NCBI GenBank assembly: GCA_951394045.1
Contig: OX595999.1
Location: 1,054,001-1,118,000, forward strand
Source: Nitzschia sp. DOCU1
Taxonomy: Eukaryota; Bacillariophyta; Bacillariophyceae; Bacillariales; Bacillariaceae
Direction: 5' to 3'
Length of the DNA stretch: 64,000 nucleotides
Both the position numbers and the translations under genes were made by a program. Every line of letters begins with the position of its first letter. Positions within the stretch are counted from its first letter, which is position 1. Of the stretch, positions 58,420 through 64,000 are shown one piece after another. Below the pieces are notes generated by a model. It was not told the DNA's origin, did not search any database, and saw nothing but the letters and a program-made list of their open reading frames with translations.

Positions 58420-58424
58420 TGGAG
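58420..58424. repeat. left 5-bp target-site duplication (tggag)
   Basis: tggag directly before the 5' LTR, repeated at 63467-63471 directly after the 3' LTR. A 5-bp duplication fits Ty3/gypsy-type integration. Confidence 0.85.
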
Positions 58425-58607
58425 TGCAATACGCCCGCTGTCCCCTCGGGACTGGACGCACGATTCAACATTCGTCGCCCCTGACGTGGCGACCCAATAC
58501 CGATATCTATAGAAAGATCCGTCCAGCCAGGAGAGCTCGATAGATCTACCTTTACAATAGACTTATTATTTTCACCTACATCTACTTTTCATCGCTAGCG
58601 TAGTGCA
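58425..58607 (+). repeat. 5' LTR, 183 bp
   Basis: Starts tgcaatacgcccgctgtccc and ends gctagcgtagtgca (TG...CA ends). It reads as identical to the 3' LTR at 63284-63466. Confidence 0.95.
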
Positions 58608-58656
58608 CCGTGAATTCACGCACGGATTTCTTTCGAAACCTTCTTTGTTGCCCACC

Positions 58657-61600
58657 ATGGCCCCCAACCAACTTTCGATCCCAAGCATAGTGATGCGCAC
58701 CGACTTCAACGGCAAGCGCAAGACTCTGAAAGGTCCTACGGTCAAGTTCGAGTTGAGGGACGAGCCAGCCAACCCGAACGGAGGGACCCATGAGAAAAAA
58801 GTCACCGTATACGATGGCGAGTACGGCGACGACAACGCCCGCTTCTGGTGCCAATTCGAAGCCCGGTTGCGAGATGTTTTCCTTCGCAAGCCATGCGGTA
58901 ATGGCCCAAGCAAGTTTGGAGTGACCGCCAGTTGCTTGTCTGGGAAGGCACTGGACGACTTCGAGCGGTACAAAGACGAGTACGTCTACGATGATGACGC
59001 GGCCTTCGAGGCAACCCTAGCAGACCTCAAGGCCGACATCTTTAACGGCGACACCCCAAGGTCCGACCAAGTGGATTACCTCGAGACCCTGAGGAAGCCG
59101 GCAAGCGCGACCTTCAACCAATTCATCTCGGAAATCGACCGGATGATTGCCGACTTGAAATATTTCCCCCTTGATCTGGATGCCGAAGGAAACCAGATCG
59201 CCGAAAACGACCAACCCACGCTCTCCGAGGAGGCGTACCGCAAACTGATTCTGCGTTCAGCACCCCAAGCGTGGTACGATAAGTTGACCTCCAAGGGGGC
59301 GGACCCGAAGCAAATCCCGGTCAACGACCTGAAGAAACGGTTCCGACGCATGGAACAAAAAGAGCGACGCGATCGAAACAGATTTCCGTCGCGGCCCAAA
59401 GATTCTGGAAGCGGCCACCCGGAAAAGAAAAGAACCCGGCAGGACCGCGACTCCGACAATAGTCGCAAAGGTAAATGGTGTCACATCTGCAAGATGGACA
59501 ACCATAATACCTCGGACTGTGGTTACAATGCCCGACGCGAAAAGAAGCAGCGCGTTGAGGGCGGAAACAAATATAATAATAAAGACGGAAAAATGCACCG
59601 TGACCGTGGCAGGCACAGGCACGACATCGAGGAAAAGGATCACAAAGACGATGAGGTAAGCGAGAGTTCGAACTCGACTCGTTCGTCTAACCACAAACGA
59701 TCGGCGGGACGCGCTAAGAAACGCCGTAACCCAGCCCACAAGAGAAACCGTACTAGCGACTCAAATAGTGAGTCTAACTATTCTAGTGACGATTCTGAAT
59801 CCTCGTACTATAAGTATTTCAGCGCCCTAAAAGAAAAATTTTTACCCCAAGTCTTGGAACGTGAGCGCTGTTACGCCATAAGCCGACGGCACACACGATA
59901 CGCCAACCCGATCCAACCAGGACGGATAAAAACGACGAAGAGGCGCAGAAAAGCGGCCCTCACAGTCAGCATACTACCAGAGGACCACCGGATGGACCCA
60001 GCTAGTGCCAATGCGTTACTAGACTCGGGCTCATCGAGTAGCTTTATCAATGCCTCTCTTGTCCCGAGACGGTACTGGAGAAAATGCAGACCCGTCGCCT
60101 TCGACACCAAACAAGGCACATTCACATCGAATCATCTGGTAGCAGTCGACATGATGTTACCAGAACTCTCGACTGCCAAGATCGCCCGATGGACGTTCTA
60201 CATAGACGATTCGGAGCTGGACTCGACATACCAAGTGCTCATCAGTGCCGACTTTCTCGAGGAGATGGGCATCGACATCAAGTACTCAAATAAAACGATC
60301 GAATGGGACGACGCTGTTGCACCTATGATGACGGTGGAAGAGCTCGAAGAACCCAAAGACATCAACCACGTCCACGCGATGAACGATACGGACGATAAAG
60401 AAGCAAGCAAGCCAGTAAGAGAGACGGCTAAGCGCGCTCAAAAGATTCTGGACGCCAAGTACGAAAAGGCGGACCTAGACGACATAGTATCTAAGATAAA
60501 AACCTTGGATGCTAAACAGAAGAAAGCTCTATTGAAGCTACTGAAGAAATACGAGCCATTGTTCGACGGAACACTTGGCGACTTCGAATGTGACCCGGCT
60601 GACTTCCTGGTGAAGCCCGGACACGACGAACCTTACCACGCGAAATCGGCTTTCGCCGTACCCCACATTCATCGAGCGACTCTCAAAAAGGAGATCGATC
60701 GCCTCGAAGAACTAGGCGTTCTAAGACGCGCCGAAAATAGCCAGCACGCCTACCCAACGTTCATCATACCTAAAAAGAATGGAACAGCACGCTTCGTGAG
60801 TGATTTCCGCAAACTCAACGAGAAACTCTTGCGAAAGCATACACCCCCACCGACGATCGCCGACATCCTCCACAATTTGGAAGGATTCCAATTTGCGACA
60901 TCGCTAGATCTCAACATGGGCTACTACACAGTCCGACTTACCCCGAAAGCACAAGAAATGTGCACTATCATCACGCCGTGGGGCAAGTACGCCTACCAAC
61001 GGCTACCCATGGGCGTCTCATCTTCATCCGATATCTTCCAATCTAAAATGATGCAATTGATGCAAGGGTTAGAACACTTTGTTCGCACCTACCTCGACGA
61101 TCTATTACTGATCGGACGAGACACGTTCGAAGCCCACTTACGAGATTTGGAGACCGTGTTGAGACGGCTCGAAAAGGCAGGACTGAAAGTCAATGCCGCA
61201 AAAAGTACCTTCTTCGAGGACCAAATCGAATACCTAGGCTTCTGGCTGACGCGACAAGGCATCACGCCAGTCAAAAAGAAAATACAAGGAATAATGGACA
61301 TCGCTGTGCCGGAGAACAGAAAACAGTTGAGACGATTCATCGGCATGGTGAATTTTTATCGCGACATGTGGCGCCATCGGTCGCACATTCTTGCGCCATT
61401 GGCCGAACTTACCTCAAGTAAATCTAAAAAGTTTGAATGGCTGCCAAAACATACAGCTGCCTTCAACGCCATGAAAGAAGCGATCGCGCGAGACGTGATC
61501 TTAGCCTATCCCGACTTCTCGAAGAAGTTCGTAATCTACACCGACGCGAGCGACTATCAGCTCGGTGCGGTGATCATGCAGGACGGCAAACCAATCGCCT

Positions 61601-63261
61601 TCTACAGCAGAAAGCTCACGGAAGCGCAGCAAAAATACACGACGACCGAGCGGGAGCTGCTCAGCATCGTCGAAACCCTTCGGGAGTTTAGAAGCATCCT
61701 GTTAGGATACGAAATCGAAATTTATACTGACCACAAAAACCTTACCTTTGAAAGTTTCACCTCCGACCGCGTTCATCGCTGGCGGATGTACGTCGAAGAG
61801 TTTGGACCCGCCATCCACTATATCAAAGGGAAGGCGAATATCGTCGCCGACGCACTGAGTCGGATGACGCTGATACCGGCTAAGGATGCCGAAGGCCGAG
61901 GAGGCAACGCGCGCGATAACACCAATCCGTCGGACAAGCCCGAGGTCTCCGTGGCTGCGCCGACCTTACATGCTATCCAAACTCGACGAGAAAGAAAGCT
62001 TACGCAGAAAGCCAAAACCTTTTTCGAGCAATTGAAAGAAAAAGAAAAAGAAAGGCCGAGTAAGCGACAAAAGACAAAGCAAGCATCGGCAGAAGTCACC
62101 TTGGAACAAGTGGTGCCCATCCGCTACGACGTCATCGCCGCTCACCAATGGAAAGACGCCAAGTTGCTGCAAAAATTAGAAACGAAGAGCAATTACACGG
62201 TGAGAAGCAAGGGAAAGCACCGTATCATCTTTAAAGAGGACAAAATTCCCGTACCTGAAACACTGCGGCGACCACTAATTGAATGGTACCACACAAACCT
62301 ATGCCATCCGGGGACGGACCGGACAGAGCAAACAATCCGCCGCAGCTTCACATGGAAAAACATTCGTCGGGACGTCCGCCGGCACACAAAGAATTGTGAG
62401 GAATGCCAGCGGTTGAAAACAAAAACGACAAAGTATGGCCACTTACCCGCAAAAAAAGCAGAGTACGTGCCATGGAGAAAATTATGTGTCGACCTCATCG
62501 GTCCTTACAAAGTTCAAGACGGCAAGGGACGCGTCCACGAACTATTGGCTCTGACCATGATCGACCCCGCAACATCATGGTTCGAGATATGCGAAATACC
62601 AAACAAAGAAAGTGAGACAGTTGCGTTGGCTCTCGACAGGCAATGGCTATGCCGATACCCTCGGCCTACTTACATTACCTTCGATCAAGGCGGAGAATTC
62701 ACTGGGAAAGAATTCCAGGAAATGCTTGACAGCTACGGAATAAAGGCAAAGCCAGCGACAAGCAGAAACCCTCAGTCAAACAGTGTCGTCGAACGCGTTC
62801 ACCTCACACTGCATAACATGTTACGCACCTTCGACCTCCAAGTCCGCGATATGGACCCCCTTGATCCCTGGTCTGGCTACCTCGCCGCCGTTGCGTTCGC
62901 CATTCGCAGCACATACCACACCACCACTAGAGCCACGCCGGCTGAACTCGTTTTTGGGCGCGATATGATCATGGAGAAATCATTCGAAGCCAACTGGGAC
63001 GACATCAGACGACAGAAGCAAAAATTAATCAACGATAACAACACACGAGAAAACAAAAAACGAAAATACCACGACTACCGAGTCGGTGACCAAGTACTGT
63101 ACCGACGACGAAAAACAGCGAAACACAATCGCCCATACGATGGCCCATTTACAATCACCCACGTGCATTCCAATGGCAACGTAACCATTGCTCGTGACAG
63201 CCGCGTTAAGCAACGCGTAAATATACGACTCCTTCACCCATTTTCCCCTCGCACATCGTGA
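58657..63261 (+). CDS. Ty3/gypsy gag-pol polyprotein
   Basis: 1534 residues from ATG 58657 in a strong context (cccaccATGGCC); the frame opens upstream without ATG. Gag includes a CCHC knuckle CHICKMDNHNTSDC near residue 275. Aspartic protease: ALLDSGSSSSF near 453. Reverse transcriptase: FVSDFRKLNEKL near 715, YLDD near 811. RNase H: YTDASDYQLG near 960 and IYTDHKNL. Integrase: HHCC region about 1210-1250 (CEECQRLK), then DLIGPY near 1277, FDQGGEF near 1341 and NSVVERVH near 1378 for the D,D,E core. The tail (DQVLYRRR, GPFTITHV) resembles the GPY/F module. Gag and pol share one frame, so no frameshift is needed. Confidence 0.95.
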   Translation: MAPNQLSIPSIVMRTDFNGKRKTLKGPTVKFELRDEPANPNGGTHEKKVTVYDGEYGDDNARFWCQFEARLRDVFLRKPCGNGPSKFGVTASCLSGKALDDFERYKDEYVYDDDAAFEATLADLKADIFNGDTPRSDQVDYLETLRKPASATFNQFISEIDRMIADLKYFPLDLDAEGNQIAENDQPTLSEEAYRKLILRSAPQAWYDKLTSKGADPKQIPVNDLKKRFRRMEQKERRDRNRFPSRPKDSGSGHPEKKRTRQDRDSDNSRKGKWCHICKMDNHNTSDCGYNARREKKQRVEGGNKYNNKDGKMHRDRGRHRHDIEEKDHKDDEVSESSNSTRSSNHKRSAGRAKKRRNPAHKRNRTSDSNSESNYSSDDSESSYYKYFSALKEKFLPQVLERERCYAISRRHTRYANPIQPGRIKTTKRRRKAALTVSILPEDHRMDPASANALLDSGSSSSFINASLVPRRYWRKCRPVAFDTKQGTFTSNHLVAVDMMLPELSTAKIARWTFYIDDSELDSTYQVLISADFLEEMGIDIKYSNKTIEWDDAVAPMMTVEELEEPKDINHVHAMNDTDDKEASKPVRETAKRAQKILDAKYEKADLDDIVSKIKTLDAKQKKALLKLLKKYEPLFDGTLGDFECDPADFLVKPGHDEPYHAKSAFAVPHIHRATLKKEIDRLEELGVLRRAENSQHAYPTFIIPKKNGTARFVSDFRKLNEKLLRKHTPPPTIADILHNLEGFQFATSLDLNMGYYTVRLTPKAQEMCTIITPWGKYAYQRLPMGVSSSSDIFQSKMMQLMQGLEHFVRTYLDDLLLIGRDTFEAHLRDLETVLRRLEKAGLKVNAAKSTFFEDQIEYLGFWLTRQGITPVKKKIQGIMDIAVPENRKQLRRFIGMVNFYRDMWRHRSHILAPLAELTSSKSKKFEWLPKHTAAFNAMKEAIARDVILAYPDFSKKFVIYTDASDYQLGAVIMQDGKPIAFYSRKLTEAQQKYTTTERELLSIVETLREFRSILLGYEIEIYTDHKNLTFESFTSDRVHRWRMYVEEFGPAIHYIKGKANIVADALSRMTLIPAKDAEGRGGNARDNTNPSDKPEVSVAAPTLHAIQTRRERKLTQKAKTFFEQLKEKEKERPSKRQKTKQASAEVTLEQVVPIRYDVIAAHQWKDAKLLQKLETKSNYTVRSKGKHRIIFKEDKIPVPETLRRPLIEWYHTNLCHPGTDRTEQTIRRSFTWKNIRRDVRRHTKNCEECQRLKTKTTKYGHLPAKKAEYVPWRKLCVDLIGPYKVQDGKGRVHELLALTMIDPATSWFEICEIPNKESETVALALDRQWLCRYPRPTYITFDQGGEFTGKEFQEMLDSYGIKAKPATSRNPQSNSVVERVHLTLHNMLRTFDLQVRDMDPLDPWSGYLAAVAFAIRSTYHTTTRATPAELVFGRDMIMEKSFEANWDDIRRQKQKLINDNNTRENKKRKYHDYRVGDQVLYRRRKTAKHNRPYDGPFTITHVHSNGNVTIARDSRVKQRVNIRLLHPFSPRTS

Positions 63262-63283
63262 CGTGCCCTTGGAAGGAAGCGAG

Positions 63284-63466
63284 TGCAATACGCCCGCTGT
63301 CCCCTCGGGACTGGACGCACGATTCAACATTCGTCGCCCCTGACGTGGCGACCCAATACCGATATCTATAGAAAGATCCGTCCAGCCAGGAGAGCTCGAT
63401 AGATCTACCTTTACAATAGACTTATTATTTTCACCTACATCTACTTTTCATCGCTAGCGTAGTGCA
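63284..63466 (+). repeat. 3' LTR, 183 bp
   Basis: Same sequence as 58425-58607 over its whole length as read by eye. Confidence 0.95.
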
Positions 63467-63471
63467 TGGAG
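63467..63471. repeat. right 5-bp target-site duplication (tggag)
   Basis: Matches 58420-58424. Confidence 0.85.
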
Positions 63472-64000
63472 AACAAATCGCATTTCCATGCAAAACCATA
63501 AATTACTACCGTCGGTGCTATGGAACATACGATATGTCGCTGGGAGGGTTTATATTTCGAATGATAAAAGACGGAACAAAGGAGTAGAAAACTTCCTTAT
63601 ACCGGGCCGCTGCATCTTAAAATGGGGGTCAACGTTAACGCAGGGCTCCCCAACAAAGCAGCTTTCATGCCGCTTTTGGAGCTGAAGCCAGTTGGTTCCC
63701 GGTGCAGGAGCTAGGTCGACTAGGTCGACCATCGATGAGCAGTAGTTCCAGCAGCAAGACGATACTAATAGCGAAACACTTCATCAGACACCGAATGACC
63801 AACTTGCGACTAGTTATAACCTTGCGCTAATAATGCCTTCATGTTCCGTTTGTACCAAAGTTTTTATGGCTCTGCTTGCAAGAAATTTCTTTCTGTGTAC
63901 CAAACAATTTTTTAGTGATGATCTAGTTTCAAATTTATATTTATATACAGAAGTTCAGAGCCAAGATCATTGGTTTCCTCTACCGTAGGCAAGCTAATGA
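63472..64000. other. distal flank of the LTR element, no gene seen
   Basis: About 530 bp. A 10-bp direct repeat (ctaggtcgac twice, near 63711-63730) is the only structure noted. Short open frames have no family features. Confidence 0.4.

Larger units (their letters stand above)
58425..63466 (+). mobile_element. Ty3/gypsy LTR retrotransposon, 5.0 kb, apparently intact
   Basis: Two equal 183-bp LTRs, 5-bp target-site duplication, one uninterrupted gag-pol ORF, and a purine-rich tract (ggaaggaagcgag, 63271-63283) just before the 3' LTR. Reverse transcriptase precedes integrase, the gypsy order. The sequence after the 5' LTR does not start with the usual TGG of a tRNA primer site. Confidence 0.95.

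Overview
The window looks like nuclear DNA of a photosynthetic stramenopile, most likely a pennate diatom (inference). Supporting signs are short GT-AG introns (about 73-163 bp), compact genes on both strands, an IspF enzyme with a diatom-type plastid presequence (signal peptide ending Ala-Asp-Ala|Phe), a malate synthase ending in the peroxisomal signal SKL, stramenopile-style Cys-rich secreted modules, and two apparently intact retrotransposons. No rRNA, tRNA or CRISPR array was recognised.

Left part (1-16.6 kb). Two fragments of a fascin-like beta-trefoil gene flank a frameshifted Cys-rich secreted-protein gene. Then come a SAM methyltransferase, malate synthase (2 exons), a membrane-anchored Kelch/berberine-bridge-type FAD oxidase fusion, a secreted phytase-like protein (3 exons) and a DHX29-like DEAH helicase (3 exons).

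Accessory region (17-26 kb, with a related block at 48-51 kb). It holds a trypsin-like pseudogene that lost its catalytic His and Ser, a small acidic protein, a relic of a metalloprotease 3' end, an intact fascin-like gene, a Cys-rich-module/BSP zinc protease and a metzincin-like protease. The metzincin gene is repeated at 49-50.7 kb with three Cys-rich modules. Both copies carry a 29-nt micro-exon inside the zinc-binding motif. Shared upstream and 3' sequence shows this is a segmental duplication.

Middle part (26-48 kb). It contains several unrecognised proteins, a multi-pass LtrA-like membrane protein, a half-size ABCG transporter, a plant-type formiminotransferase-like protein and a bZIP factor. 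A 7.9-kb non-LTR retrotransposon (two ORFs overlapping by ATGA, perfect 18-bp target-site duplication) sits in what was a 72-bp gap between two convergent genes.

Right part (51-64 kb). It carries housekeeping genes: IspF (plastid isoprenoid pathway), SDA1 (60S ribosome biogenesis), a SET-domain protein, HscB (mitochondrial Fe-S assembly) and a membrane protein. A 5-kb Ty3/gypsy element follows, with two 183-bp LTRs that read as identical and a perfect 5-bp target-site duplication, so it is probably a very recent insertion. The rest of the window shows no recognisable gene.
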